From Clostridiales bacterium (GTDB lineage Bacteria > Bacillota > Clostridia > Christensenellales > CAG-138), in contig SFNQ01000012.1 in NCBI GenBank assembly GCA_004554165.1, positions 21,166 to 85,165 on the forward strand: a stretch of DNA of 64,000 nt, in the 5' to 3' direction. Positions 24,194-33,697 of this stretch are shown here, in pieces. The first letter of the stretch is position 1, and every line of letters begins with the position of its first letter. The position numbers and the translations under genes are program-made. The notes beneath the pieces are model-generated. The model was not told the origin of the DNA and did not search any database. It saw only the letters and a list, made by a program, of their open reading frames with translations.

Positions 24194-25172
24194 AATAGCT
24201 GCAATACCATGCATAAAACCTCGCCAATCCCTCCGTAAGCGTTGTATCCGGTGCAAAGCCGTAGTCATGCATCAGCGGCGCAACGTCCGCGCAGGTCTGA
24301 TAGACATCGCCGGGCTGCATGGGCAGAAATTCCTTTTTCGCCTCGCGCCCGATCACCGCCTCCAGCGCCGCAATAAAGTCCAGGAGCTTTTCCGGGCGGT
24401 GATTGCCAATGTTGTAAAGCCGGTGCGGGCAGCCGCCTTCCGCCTTCGGCGGATCGAACAGCAGGCGCACGATGCCCTCCACCACATCGTCCACATAGGT
24501 AAAATCCCGGTACAGGTCGCCGCCGTTGAATACGCGGATCGGCTCCCCCGCAAGGATCTTCCTTGTGAAGGAAAAATAGGCCATGTCCGGCCGTCCCCAG
24601 GGGCCGTAGACCGTAAAAAAGCGCAGGCCCGTGGCCGGGATGCCGTACAGATGGCTGTAGCAGTAAGCCAGCAGCTCGTTGCTCTTCTTCGTGGCCGCGT
24701 ACAGGCTGACCGGATGGTCCGCCGGGTCGTCCGTGGAAAAGGGCGTTTTCTCCTGATTGCCGTAGACCGAGGAGCTTGAGGCGTATACCAGGTGCTCCAC
24801 CGGATGGCGGCGGCAGGCCTCCAGGACGTTGAAAAAACCCACCAGATTGGACGACACATAGCTCTGGGGGCACTCGATGCTGTAGCGCACGCCCGCCTGC
24901 GCGGCCAGATTCACCACCACCTCCGGCGCAGCCTGCGAAAACGCCTCCCCCAGCGCCGCCGCGTCCGCCAGGTCCGCCTGCACAAAGCGAAAGCCCGCCG
25001 CCTCCTGCAGCAGCGCCAGCCGGGCCCGCTTCAGCCCGGGGTCGTAATAATCGTTCAGGTTGTCCAGCCCCGTCACCTGACAGCCCATGTCGAGAAGCCG
25101 CCGCGCCAGATGAAAGCCGATAAAGCCCGCCGCGCCCGTGACCAGCACGCTGCGTTTGCTCTGCTCCGTCAT
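24177..25172 (-). CDS. UDP-glucuronate 4-epimerase-type NAD-dependent epimerase
   Basis: 331 aa extended short-chain dehydrogenase. It has TGAAGFIGFHLA (NAD-binding GxxGxxG), the catalytic Ser-rich segment YASSSSVYG and YAATK (YxxxK). The segments NDYYDPGLKRARL and RFFTVYGPWGRPDMA are typical of the UDP-glucuronate 4-epimerase (LpsL/Cap1J) group. It would convert UDP-GlcA, made by the dehydrogenase encoded just upstream, into UDP-galacturonate for the polysaccharide. GGAAAGG precedes the ATG. Confidence 0.9.
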   Translation of the reverse strand: MTEQSKRSVLVTGAAGFIGFHLARRLLDMGCQVTGLDNLNDYYDPGLKRARLALLQEAAGFRFVQADLADAAALGEAFSQAAPEVVVNLAAQAGVRYSIECPQSYVSSNLVGFFNVLEACRRHPVEHLVYASSSSVYGNQEKTPFSTDDPADHPVSLYAATKKSNELLAYCYSHLYGIPATGLRFFTVYGPWGRPDMAYFSFTRKILAGEPIRVFNGGDLYRDFTYVDDVVEGIVRLLFDPPKAEGGCPHRLYNIGNHRPEKLLDFIAALEAVIGREAKKEFLPMQPGDVYQTCADVAPLMHDYGFAPDTTLTEGLARFYAWYCSYYEGKA

Positions 25173-25214
25173 TGTTCCGCCTTTCCGGGCCGGAAGGCCC
25201 CGTCAGTCCTCCGC

Positions 25215-26507
25215 TTACCTGCCGATGGAATAATATTCAACGCCCGCCTGCTCCATGCTTTTCGGATCGAAAAGGTTCCGCCCGTCGTACACCAGCGGCG
25301 TTCGCATGGCCTCCCGGAAGGCGGCAGGCGCCAGCGCGCGGATCTCCGGCCACTCGGTAAAGATAAAGCAGGCGTTGGCGCCGGAAAGCGCAGCCGCCGC
25401 CGTATCCGCGTAGGCAAGCTCCGGGTAGCGTTTTTTGAAATGGTCCATGCCCACCGGGTCGTAGCAGACCAGCTCCGCGCCGGCCTCCAGCAGCAGCGGC
25501 ACGTTGTAGAGGGAGGCCGCCTCCCGCAAGTCGTCCGTGCCCGCCTTGAAGGTCAGGCCCAGCACCGCAATCCGCAGGCCCCGGAAGGTGATGAGCCGCT
25601 TTTTCGCCTTCTCAAAGAGCCGCACGCGCTGCAGGTCGTTCACCTCCACGGCCGCATCCACCGTGCGGAGCTGGTAGCCGTGCTCCCGGGCGAGGTAGCG
25701 CAGGGCCTTCGTGTCCTTGGGAAAGCAGCTTCCGCCGTAACCCACGCCCGCGTTCAGGTGCTTCTCGCCGATGCGCGGGTCGTAGCGCATGCCCCGCGCC
25801 ACGTCCTCCACGTCCGCGCCCACCAGCTCGCAGAGGTTTGCGATGTCGTTCATATAGGAAATTTTGAGCGCGAGAAAATCGTTGCTGGCATATTTTATCA
25901 TCTCCGCGCTGCGGCGGCTGACCGAGACGATGGGCAGCTGAAAGGGTTCATACAGCTCCCGCAGCAGACGTTCTGCGGACGCGCTCTCCGTGCCGATGAT
26001 GATGCGCGAGGCCTGCATCGTATCCCGCACAGCCGTACCCTGGGCAAGAAACTCCGGATTGCTTGCAACCTCCACTTTTACGTCTTTTACAAGAAAATCT
26101 TTGATGAATTGCTCCACTTTATCGTTTGTCCCCACAGGAACAGTGGATTTTACAACCACAAGGCAGTCTCTCTCGACGGATTCCGCAATCTCCCGCGCCA
26201 CGGCGGCGATGTAGGACAGGTCCGCAGAGCCGTCCGGCCGCTCGGGCGTCCCCACACCGATGAAGATGGCGTCCGCCGCCGCATAGGCCCCGCGGCAGTC
26301 CGTGGAAAAATGCAGCCGCCCTGCGGCAAGGTTGCGTTCGATGAGCTCCGAAAGCCCCGCCTCATAGATGGGCGAAACGCCCTTCCGGAGCAGCCCGATC
26401 TTCTCCGCATCCACATCCACGCAGGTCACGTCGTGCCCCACCTCGGCAAAGCACACGCCCGCCACAAGACCCACATAGCCCGTGCCGGCCACAGTCAGTT
26501 TCCTCAT
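25215..26507 (-). CDS. ugd: UDP-glucose 6-dehydrogenase
   Basis: 430 aa. The N-terminal NAD-binding segment is VAGTGYVGLVAGVCFAEVGH. The catalytic cysteine lies in GYGGSCFPKDTKAL near residue 258. The C-terminal UDP-binding domain contains VLGLTFKAGTDDLREA. The enzyme oxidises UDP-glucose twice to UDP-glucuronate, feeding the 4-epimerase encoded 42 bases downstream. GAGGAGGG lies upstream of the ATG. It is embedded between glycosyltransferase and epimerase genes of one minus-strand operon. Confidence 0.96.
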   Translation of the reverse strand: MRKLTVAGTGYVGLVAGVCFAEVGHDVTCVDVDAEKIGLLRKGVSPIYEAGLSELIERNLAAGRLHFSTDCRGAYAAADAIFIGVGTPERPDGSADLSYIAAVAREIAESVERDCLVVVKSTVPVGTNDKVEQFIKDFLVKDVKVEVASNPEFLAQGTAVRDTMQASRIIIGTESASAERLLRELYEPFQLPIVSVSRRSAEMIKYASNDFLALKISYMNDIANLCELVGADVEDVARGMRYDPRIGEKHLNAGVGYGGSCFPKDTKALRYLAREHGYQLRTVDAAVEVNDLQRVRLFEKAKKRLITFRGLRIAVLGLTFKAGTDDLREAASLYNVPLLLEAGAELVCYDPVGMDHFKKRYPELAYADTAAAALSGANACFIFTEWPEIRALAPAAFREAMRTPLVYDGRNLFDPKSMEQAGVEYYSIGR

Positions 26508-26521
26508 TCGCGTTCCCTCCT

Positions 26522-27487
26522 CTAAAATCCCCGTCTTATCCGGATTTTCCGGTACAGCCGAATCAGGCCGGGGCAGTGTTTCATGAGCAGCATCCGCAGC
26601 TTGACCCGCGGCGTCAACGTCGAAAAGAGCTCCTGATACTCCGGCTGCCGCAGCGTCCTGAAATCGCCCAGAAGCCGGTAGATCTGAAAGCGGTGGTAGG
26701 TTCTGGCCGTCTCCAGCGGCGCCCTGTATTGACCGCCCGTATACTCGTCGAAGCCGTCCAGCATGTCCAGCATGCTCTCATGCATGGCGATGGGCTTTGC
26801 AACATCGTCCATGAGCTGCGCCACGGACCAGGAGCCCGGCGCGTTGACGCGGTAGGCGCACATGGGCGCATGCAGCCAGTAGCTCCGGCCCGCGCTGGCA
26901 AGATAGAGCTGCAGCGGCGCGTCGCCCACCTTTGCGCGGTAGTAGAACTCGGGCAGCGTCCGAAGCAGCGCGGTTCTCGTCACGATAGAGGCCGTGGGGA
27001 TGAACCCGCCGCCGCCGCGGATCAGGTCCTCCATGGGCATCTCGCAGTCCCGGTCGTAGGGCGCGATGCAGCCCGTCTCCTCCCCCGCGGCGTTCACGGT
27101 AAGCGCGCTTGTGACCACCAGCGCGCCGTCCGGGTTCCCGCGCAGCCAGTCCACCTGGCGCTGGAGCTTCGTCTCCTCCGTCCAGTAGTCGTCGCCCTCG
27201 CAGATGGCGACAAACTCGCTCTCGATCCGAGGGAACATGAAGCGCGCCATGATCTTGTCGTCCTTGGAATACTGGTTCTCCTGCTGCAATATCAGGCGGA
27301 ATTTCCCCGGGTAGCGGCGCTCATATTCCCGCAGAATGTCCTGCGTGCCGTCGGTCGAGGCGTCGTCGTGGACAAAGATTTCAAAGGGGAACTCCGTTTT
27401 CTGCATGAGAAAGCTGTCCAGCGCCTGCCGGATATAGGGCGCGTGGTTGTAGGTCAGGCAGCAGATGCTTACAAGCGGTTTTGTCAT
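26522..27487 (-). CDS. Glycosyltransferase family 2
   Basis: 321 aa. A GT-A fold with LVSICCLTYNHAPYIRQALD, the nucleotide-sugar motif DDASTDGT and the acidic pair CEGDDYW. The C-terminal third is basic (MLLMKHCPGLIRLYRKIRIR), suggesting peripheral membrane attachment. ATG 27487 overlaps the preceding gene's stop in an ATGA, so translation is coupled. The donor and acceptor sugars cannot be predicted. Confidence 0.92.
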   Translation of the reverse strand: MTKPLVSICCLTYNHAPYIRQALDSFLMQKTEFPFEIFVHDDASTDGTQDILREYERRYPGKFRLILQQENQYSKDDKIMARFMFPRIESEFVAICEGDDYWTEETKLQRQVDWLRGNPDGALVVTSALTVNAAGEETGCIAPYDRDCEMPMEDLIRGGGGFIPTASIVTRTALLRTLPEFYYRAKVGDAPLQLYLASAGRSYWLHAPMCAYRVNAPGSWSVAQLMDDVAKPIAMHESMLDMLDGFDEYTGGQYRAPLETARTYHRFQIYRLLGDFRTLRQPEYQELFSTLTPRVKLRMLLMKHCPGLIRLYRKIRIRRGF

Positions 27488-28536
27488 CCCTTCCTCCCAG
27501 ATGCAAGGCGTAGTAATCGGTAGAGCAGTCCCGCGGCCCGCAGGCGGATGCAGCGGTACTGGATCCGCTGCCTGCGCGGCAGCCTTCGGAGCGCGGCCCT
27601 GCAGCGCGCTCTGTCCGCAGGGAGGTTCAAAAACCAGTCCCGGGCCAGCACCTGGCGTCGCGCCGCGGCGTCCTCCGCGCGGCGGAAAAAGCTCAGGCAG
27701 GCGTCGATGCGCGCGCACAGCATGCGGGCAAACAGCGCCGTCTGCCAGTCCTCGCCGTCCATGCCCCAGCGGGCCATATAGCGGCAAAGCTGCTCCATGA
27801 CGCGGGCGTCGCACAGCCGCCGGTAGCGCAAATCGTCCAGCCGCCGCGTGAGGCTCCCCGGCGCGTTGCGGTAGAGATACAGCGGCGCGCTGCAATAGGC
27901 AATGCGCGAAGCCTCCGTCACCGGATACAGGGACATCAGCAGGTCGTCGCCCATGGGGTTGTCCGAAAAGGCGGAATAGTCCGTATCGTCCGCCTGCATC
28001 AGCTGCCGCCGGATCGCCTTGAACCAGAGGTTGTTGAGCCGCCAGGAATCGATCAGCGCGCCATACACCGCGCGCTTGTCCGCGCCCTCGAACACACTGC
28101 CGTCCGGAAAGACGGGCGGCTCCGTAACGGGCGCCGCGCCCTCGTCAAAGGCCGCAAAGTTATAGATCAGCAGGTCCGCGCCCGTCTCCCGCAGCCGGGC
28201 GTCCACCACGGCAAGGCAGTCCCGCCGCAGCAGGTCGTCCGCGTCCGCAAAAAGCAGGTATTCCCCCCGCGCCCGGACAATGCCCTCCCGCCGGGCAAGA
28301 ATCGGCCCCTGATTCGCCGTGTGCAGCGCGGCAACGCGGCCGGGATGCTCTGCGGCGCAGCGGTCGATGACCGCGCCGCTTTCGTCCGTCGAGCCGTCGT
28401 CGATGAGCAGCAGCTCAAAGGGCGGCGCATCCTGCTGCAAAAGCAGGGAGTCCAGACAGGCGGGCAGATAGCGCGCGGCGTTGTACACCGGCACGATGAC
28501 GGAAAAGCGCGGGCAGGCCCCGCTTTGCCCCGTCAT
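27484..28536 (-). CDS. Glycosyltransferase family 2
   Basis: 350 aa. An N-terminal GT-A domain with SVIVPVYNAARYLPACLDSL, IDDGSTDES and FADADDLL (the DxD metal site). It belongs to the EpsH/CpsJ-like group that extends surface polysaccharide repeat units. The start overlaps the preceding stop by 4 bases (28533-28536) and its own stop overlaps the next start. The C-terminal part is Arg-rich. Confidence 0.93.
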   Translation of the reverse strand: MTGQSGACPRFSVIVPVYNAARYLPACLDSLLLQQDAPPFELLLIDDGSTDESGAVIDRCAAEHPGRVAALHTANQGPILARREGIVRARGEYLLFADADDLLRRDCLAVVDARLRETGADLLIYNFAAFDEGAAPVTEPPVFPDGSVFEGADKRAVYGALIDSWRLNNLWFKAIRRQLMQADDTDYSAFSDNPMGDDLLMSLYPVTEASRIAYCSAPLYLYRNAPGSLTRRLDDLRYRRLCDARVMEQLCRYMARWGMDGEDWQTALFARMLCARIDACLSFFRRAEDAAARRQVLARDWFLNLPADRARCRAALRRLPRRQRIQYRCIRLRAAGLLYRLLRLASGRKG

Positions 28537-30608
28537 ACGGCGGTGATGAGCGCGCCAAGCCGCTCGTCCCAGTCGTCGATATACTCCCCAAAGAAACCGG
28601 AATAATCATACAACGTCAGCTCGCCGCAATAAACGCCTTTTAGGGTTGCAAAAAAATCTACACGCAGGCAAGGCAGGTCGCCCGCAAGCGTCTCTGCAAG
28701 TTCGATCATATGCTCCGCCTCGTTCGGCCAGACGATAGCGTCCTCTGAGGCGTCCCTACAAAACTCGGTACAGGGTATAATTCTCTTGTCTCGGTCAAAA
28801 TACCAGTATTTCACATCGCTATTGCGATCCGTACAGACGTTAATCATCTTCATCTTGCCGTCGAAGCAGAAAAATTTGTAGTCCACAGGTGGGTTCCCCT
28901 CCACATCACCAATATATGCTTCCGCAATGATGCGCGGCGGCACCTTTTCATACTGCCGCTCCCGGCCGGTCAGATAATACTTCTTTTTGAGCCGCCGCTT
29001 CAAAAAGCGCTTCAGCTCCGGGAGATCCAGCTTCGACTTGTCCGTTACCACGCGTACGCCGCCGGAATCGTGCGTGGTCTTGATGACAAAGCTGTCCGGC
29101 AGCGCGTCAAAATCGATCTCTTCCACGCTGTTCCACACGCCGTACAGCGGCAGCAGGTATTCCGGGCCGATCTTTTCCGCAATGAAGTCCCTGGCGGCGT
29201 ACTTGTCGCTCATGGTGGTGTAGATCTCCCGGCGGTCGTGGAGCTTGAGGTAGTTCAGCTTTTCGTTAAAGGTTTTGGGATGCTTGAAATCGGCCTTCTT
29301 GCCCAGGTTTGCCCGGTACAGGAGTTTGAGGTAGGGCTCGTCCGGCAAAAAGTTCAAAAGTCCCCGGTCGCCCAGCAGCATGAACACCCGGTAAGGGTTT
29401 TTCACATACTTCCAAAAATGTGTGCCGTCCTCCGCCTTCTGCCCCTGCAGGCGCAGAATCGCCATCAGCAGAGGGATCACGAACAGGTCCACGCGCTCAT
29501 AGTACGTTACCGCCGCAACACCCAGCAGAACGAACGTCAACAGCAGCGCCGTACCAAGCCGCACCGCGCCGGAGTCCGTGCCGTTTCGGAAGCCCCGAAC
29601 CAGCAGCCCCGCCAGCGGGGCGTAGAACAGCAGCAGCGCCGGAATTCCGCCGGAAACCAGCAGCTCCACAAAATTGTTGTGCGCATAGGTGCCGTAGCCG
29701 GACACCACGGTGTAGCAGTCCAGCCCGTAGCCGGTCAGCGGTCGGGCGAGGAACAGGCGCAGGCCCTCCTGTATCATGCCGCTGCGCTCCACCATGGAGA
29801 GCTCCAGCTCCCCCGCCGAGGCAACGCCCAGCAGGGTTTTGACCGAATTCACCAGCCGTTCGCCCAGAACCCGATAGAGCTGAGGCACCGCAAAGAGCGC
29901 GATGCCGGCCGCCGCCGCCACCGCCAGCATTACGAGAAGATCCCGCCTGATGTGCTTGCGATCGCTCCAGAGCACATAGACGGCGGCAACGATGGCGGCG
30001 CCTAGCAGGCCCTTGCGGGAGCCGGTGAGCAGCACGAGCGCAAAAAAGAGCGCCGTGGAGCAAAAGTAGCGCACGCGCTTGGTCTGCATCAGCAGGTGCA
30101 GACCCATGGCGCAGGCGGGCAGCAGGAAAGCGGCCACGCCGTTGGGATTCACGCCCGCCAGCTGGCCAAAGCGGTAATGGATTATACTGGGGCCGGACAG
30201 GATGACCACGCAGACGCAGACCACAAGGCCCGAGAGCTGGTACAGATCAAAGCAGCGCCGGAGATCCTGCCGCTGCAAAAGATACTGGAACAGGCAGAAG
30301 AGAAACGCCAGGTTGACGCAGAGGGTCTTGACCATGGCCATGGCCTGATCCCGGTCCGCCGCAAAGCCCAGCAGCACGCCCAGCAGCCCCCAGAGCGCCA
30401 GAAGGCCGTAAAACAGAAAAAAGCGGTCAAAATACACGCGCCGGTTGTCAAAAAAGAGCAGCACGGTGCAAACGCAGAACAGCGCCATCACAGCCTGCGC
30501 CACGGGCGTGTGCGCAAAGAGGAAATTGACCGTCAGATACAGAACAAACGCGATATCCGCCGCAAGGCGCAGCGCGCGCGTCCGCTTAGGCAGGGATGCT
30601 TCGTTCAA
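28533..30608 (-). CDS. O-antigen polymerase/ligase-type membrane domain fused to a TupA-like ATP-grasp domain
   Basis: 691 aa, TTG start at 30608 with GGAG eight bases upstream. The frame is open further upstream but overlaps the previous gene. Residues about 1-390 contain ten or more hydrophobic helices. The segment NPNGVAAFLLP, TGSRKGLLGAA and the large-loop pattern LTGYGLDCYTVVSGYGTYAHNNFVELL are typical of the Wzy_C/O-antigen ligase family. After a short hydrophilic joint, residues about 400-691 match TupA-like ATP-grasp proteins: HPKTFNEKLNYLK, YAARDFIAEKIG, VIKTTHDSGGV, DYKFFCFDG and the late LRVDFF metal-site region. I see no stop or frameshift at the joint. Such domains are normally separate genes. 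Confidence 0.85.
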   Translation of the reverse strand: MNEASLPKRTRALRLAADIAFVLYLTVNFLFAHTPVAQAVMALFCVCTVLLFFDNRRVYFDRFFLFYGLLALWGLLGVLLGFAADRDQAMAMVKTLCVNLAFLFCLFQYLLQRQDLRRCFDLYQLSGLVVCVCVVILSGPSIIHYRFGQLAGVNPNGVAAFLLPACAMGLHLLMQTKRVRYFCSTALFFALVLLTGSRKGLLGAAIVAAVYVLWSDRKHIRRDLLVMLAVAAAAGIALFAVPQLYRVLGERLVNSVKTLLGVASAGELELSMVERSGMIQEGLRLFLARPLTGYGLDCYTVVSGYGTYAHNNFVELLVSGGIPALLLFYAPLAGLLVRGFRNGTDSGAVRLGTALLLTFVLLGVAAVTYYERVDLFVIPLLMAILRLQGQKAEDGTHFWKYVKNPYRVFMLLGDRGLLNFLPDEPYLKLLYRANLGKKADFKHPKTFNEKLNYLKLHDRREIYTTMSDKYAARDFIAEKIGPEYLLPLYGVWNSVEEIDFDALPDSFVIKTTHDSGGVRVVTDKSKLDLPELKRFLKRRLKKKYYLTGRERQYEKVPPRIIAEAYIGDVEGNPPVDYKFFCFDGKMKMINVCTDRNSDVKYWYFDRDKRIIPCTEFCRDASEDAIVWPNEAEHMIELAETLAGDLPCLRVDFFATLKGVYCGELTLYDYSGFFGEYIDDWDERLGALITAV

Positions 30609-32772
30609 GATACGTTCTCCATTTCTCCGCCACGACGTCCGCGTCAAGGCGGGTTCTGATCCCAAGCGCGGCGTCCCCCAGCCGCGCGGCAAGTCCGGGT
30701 TCTTCCGCAGCCCGAAGCATGGCCTGCGCCAGCGCCGCGGAGTCGCCCACGGGGGTGAGCAGGCCGTTCTCTCCGTCCGAAATCAGCGCCGCCGGGCCGC
30801 CCGCAGGGCAGTCCGTTGCGATGCAGCAAAGGCCCATGGCCATGGCTTCAATGAGCGCGTTGGGCATGCCCTCAAAGTCCGAGGACAGCACAAACATTCC
30901 CCCGTTTTTCATCCGCTCCAGCACGTCGCCGCTTGCCCCGGGCAGGCTGACCGCGCCCGCCGGCAGTTCCGCCGCCAGCCGTTCCAGCGCAGCCCGCTCC
31001 TCTCCCTCGCCATGGATAACCAGCGTCCAGTCCGGGTGCGCTTTGTAAAAGTCCCGGAAAGCCGCCAGCAGCAGCGGCAGGTTTTTCTGCGGGGACAGAC
31101 GCGCGGCCGTGACCACCGTCTTTTCCCTCGCACCCCCACAGGGCTCCGGTACGCGGGACAGGTCCAGCGGGTTGTCCAGCACGATCCCCCGCCGCCGGAT
31201 GCGGGGCGAAAAATAGGCCGCCTGTTGCTCCGTCTGGAAAATAAAGCCCCGGGCAAAGGGATAGACAAGCCGGCGAAGCAGGCGCTTCAGGCGGCTTTCC
31301 GGGTGCCGCTCCGGGTCGTTCCGCTCGGATACAACCACCGGCACGCCGCTGCCCAGCAAAAACAGCACGGTCCAGACGTTGACCTTCTCCGGCATGGCAA
31401 GCACCACGTCCGGCCTTTCCCGCCGCACAAGCCGGCGCAGCGCGCCGTACACCCTCGGAATATCCCTGCTGCGGCAGGCCGCTCCCTCCGACAGCGGAAC
31501 GAGACGCACCCCTTCCTCCAGCGGGAAAAAGCTCTCGTGGCGGTACTCCGTCAGCACGGCACAGTCCACACCCGCGGCGGCAAAGCGGTTGGCAAGCTGG
31601 GCGATCACCCGTTCGCAGCCGCCGCCCGCCATGTTATGCGTCATGAGGAACAGCTTTCTGAGCCTGGGGCCGTCCGGACGCCCGCACTCGGCAGCCCGCC
31701 GATAGAAGTCCAGCAGATGGGCCGCCGCATCCGTCCGTTCAAAGCCCGCCCGCCGCACAGTCTCCGCGGCACCGGCGCGCGCAGCGTCGGAAGCCGGCGC
31801 GGTTTCGCGCAGAGCCCGCGTCCAGTCCTCCGGCTTGAGCGGCAAAAAGCGTACATTTTCTCCAATGGCTGCATCCGTCGTCACCGTGTCCGCCACAAAG
31901 CAGGGCAGGCCCGCGCACTGGGCCTCCACCAGGGCGATGGGAAAGCCCTCGTGCAGCGAGGGCAGCAAAAACCCGTCCGCCGCGGACAGCAGCGCGGGCA
32001 TATCCGCCCTGCGCCCCAGAAATTGCACCGCGCCGGACAGCCCCAGCGCCGCCGCCCTCTGGCGCACGGCCTCCATCAGCGGCCCGTCGCCCGCAAGCAG
32101 CAGGCGCAGCGAGGCATCTTCCCGGTATGCGGCCAAAAAGGGCTCCAGCAGGAAAGCCTGATTCTTCTGCTCGTTGAAGCTGCCCGCGTGCAGCAGCGCC
32201 CGGCAGTTTGAAAGGCCCAGTTCCTCCCGCAGGCGCTTTCGCGCTTGCGCGTCAAAGGCAAAGGACGCCGTATCCACGCCGTTGTTCAGCACGGTGAAGG
32301 GCTTTTCTCCGAAGAGGAAGCGCCCGGCAGCCTGCCCGCAGGCCGCGGCGCCGGTATAGCTCCGGTCAAAAAAGGGCCTGAGCAGCCTGTGCAGCAGCTT
32401 CTGCCTGCAGGCGGTGTTGTGCGCATGGGGAATCCGCGCCGCCGCGCCGCCGCGCTTTGCGGCAAGCATTTCGGCAAGCAGGGTGCAGCTGTTGCCATGG
32501 GCGTGTACGACGTCGTATTGTCCCTCGCGGATGATTCCCGACAGCGCGCGGACGTAGGCGATGGGATTCCGGTTTCGCATGGGCAGCACAAACACCCGCC
32601 CGCCGCAGGCCGAAGCCCGCGCGGCAAGCGCCGCCTCCGGCGCGTTGATCGCCACCACGTCGCAGTGCGCGGCGCCGCCCAAGGCCTCCATGGCGGAGAG
32701 CACATAGGCGGTGATACCGTTGCCCGCAAAGCGCGTCGTCACGATTTCCAGAATGCGCAGCTGCCCGCTCAT
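30586..32772 (-). CDS. Tandem fusion of two GT4 (GT-B) glycosyltransferases
   Basis: 728 aa holding two complete GT4 enzymes in one chain. Domain 1 (about 1-365) begins RILEIVTTRFAGNGITAYVLS and has the sugar-nucleotide E-x7-E motif in EGFPIALVEA. Domain 2 (about 370-728) restarts with KLFLMTHNMAGGGCERVIAQL and has EGMPNALIEAMAMG. The two would act in sequence on the same lipid-linked glycan. ATG 32772 overlaps the stop of the preceding GT2 gene (ATGA). Its 3' end overlaps the TTG start of the polymerase fusion by 23 bases. Confidence 0.92.
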   Translation of the reverse strand: MSGQLRILEIVTTRFAGNGITAYVLSAMEALGGAAHCDVVAINAPEAALAARASACGGRVFVLPMRNRNPIAYVRALSGIIREGQYDVVHAHGNSCTLLAEMLAAKRGGAAARIPHAHNTACRQKLLHRLLRPFFDRSYTGAAACGQAAGRFLFGEKPFTVLNNGVDTASFAFDAQARKRLREELGLSNCRALLHAGSFNEQKNQAFLLEPFLAAYREDASLRLLLAGDGPLMEAVRQRAAALGLSGAVQFLGRRADMPALLSAADGFLLPSLHEGFPIALVEAQCAGLPCFVADTVTTDAAIGENVRFLPLKPEDWTRALRETAPASDAARAGAAETVRRAGFERTDAAAHLLDFYRRAAECGRPDGPRLRKLFLMTHNMAGGGCERVIAQLANRFAAAGVDCAVLTEYRHESFFPLEEGVRLVPLSEGAACRSRDIPRVYGALRRLVRRERPDVVLAMPEKVNVWTVLFLLGSGVPVVVSERNDPERHPESRLKRLLRRLVYPFARGFIFQTEQQAAYFSPRIRRRGIVLDNPLDLSRVPEPCGGAREKTVVTAARLSPQKNLPLLLAAFRDFYKAHPDWTLVIHGEGEERAALERLAAELPAGAVSLPGASGDVLERMKNGGMFVLSSDFEGMPNALIEAMAMGLCCIATDCPAGGPAALISDGENGLLTPVGDSAALAQAMLRAAEEPGLAARLGDAALGIRTRLDADVVAEKWRTYLERSIPA

Positions 32773-33632
32773 GATCCGAACGCCTTCAATTCCGCAGGCT
32801 CTGCGCCGGTTTTCTCCTGTTCCACGATCTTTGCGTCCACAAGAAAGCGGTACCAGTAGCACTCCAGCCAGTGGTAGATATAACCCTCCCGGCCATCGAG
32901 AAAGCCAAGGCGAAAATAATAGTTATAGCAAAACCACAGAAAACAGCGCAAAAAGCGCGGCGCGCGGTAATAGAAGGAAAACTTTCGCTTCCTGTGCTTT
33001 TGCAGGCGCTTTTCCGTGTTGGCCTCAGTGGACGCGCCATTTTTAAAGGCCAGATAATCCTGCAATTCGCGGATGGTATACCAGTTGTAGCGGGCGATAT
33101 AGCTGTTGAGGTCCTTAAAATCATCGTGGAGAAAGCGGCCCCTCGCCTCGGCATAGCCGCCGTCGAAAAGAACGGTGTGCGCATCCCGCTTTCTGTCCTC
33201 GATCTGCCCGTGGCCCCGGCGGAAGATCATGATCTTCCGCTTGTTGGCAAGGCCGTGCTTCATGAGCCTGCCGAGAAAGTAGAAGTCCGCCTCCATGGCG
33301 ATACCGTTCTGTCCGGCGGCGTCCGCCCCTTTGAGCAGAGCCTCGCATTCCCGGCACAGCGCGGGCGTAAAGCGTTCGTCCGCATCCAGGCGGAGAATCC
33401 ATTCCGTCTCAATCCCGGTGTGCGCAATGCCCCAGTTGAACTGCGCGGCATAATAGCTGAATTCATGCTCGTATACATCCGCGCCGAGGCTTTTTGCGAT
33501 TTCCACGGTGTCGTCCGTACTGCCGGAATCCACAACCACGACGCGCGCGGCAAAGCCCTGCACCGACTCGATACAGGCGCGGATGTTCTGCTGCTCGTTT
33601 TTTGTCAGCACAATGGCCGTCAGATCCGCCAC
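32769..33632 (-). CDS. Glycosyltransferase family 2 (WaaE/KdtX-like)
   Basis: 287 aa, GTG start with AAGGGG upstream. The N-terminus AIVLTKNEQQNI, then VVDSGSTDDT and LRLDADERF, fit the WaaE/KdtX-type GT2 group. It ends in an aromatic, basic segment (FLWFCYNYYFRLGFLDGREG) that probably sits at the membrane. It is the first gene of the polysaccharide operon; a promoter lies 30-65 bases upstream of the start codon. Confidence 0.93.
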   Translation of the reverse strand: MADLTAIVLTKNEQQNIRACIESVQGFAARVVVVDSGSTDDTVEIAKSLGADVYEHEFSYYAAQFNWGIAHTGIETEWILRLDADERFTPALCRECEALLKGADAAGQNGIAMEADFYFLGRLMKHGLANKRKIMIFRRGHGQIEDRKRDAHTVLFDGGYAEARGRFLHDDFKDLNSYIARYNWYTIRELQDYLAFKNGASTEANTEKRLQKHRKRKFSFYYRAPRFLRCFLWFCYNYYFRLGFLDGREGYIYHWLECYWYRFLVDAKIVEQEKTGAEPAELKAFGS

Positions 33633-33667
33633 GGTTCGCCCCTTATTCCTATCTTTTCTGTTTTTGT

Positions 33668-33697
33668 ATCATACCACGAGAAAAGCCGCATTGACAA
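33668..33697 (-). promoter_or_regulatory. Promoter of the polysaccharide operon (TTGTCA-18-TATGAT)
   Basis: On the minus strand TTGTCA (33697-33692) and TATGAT (33673-33668) are 18 bases apart, about 35 bases before the GTG start of the first glycosyltransferase. Confidence 0.6.
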
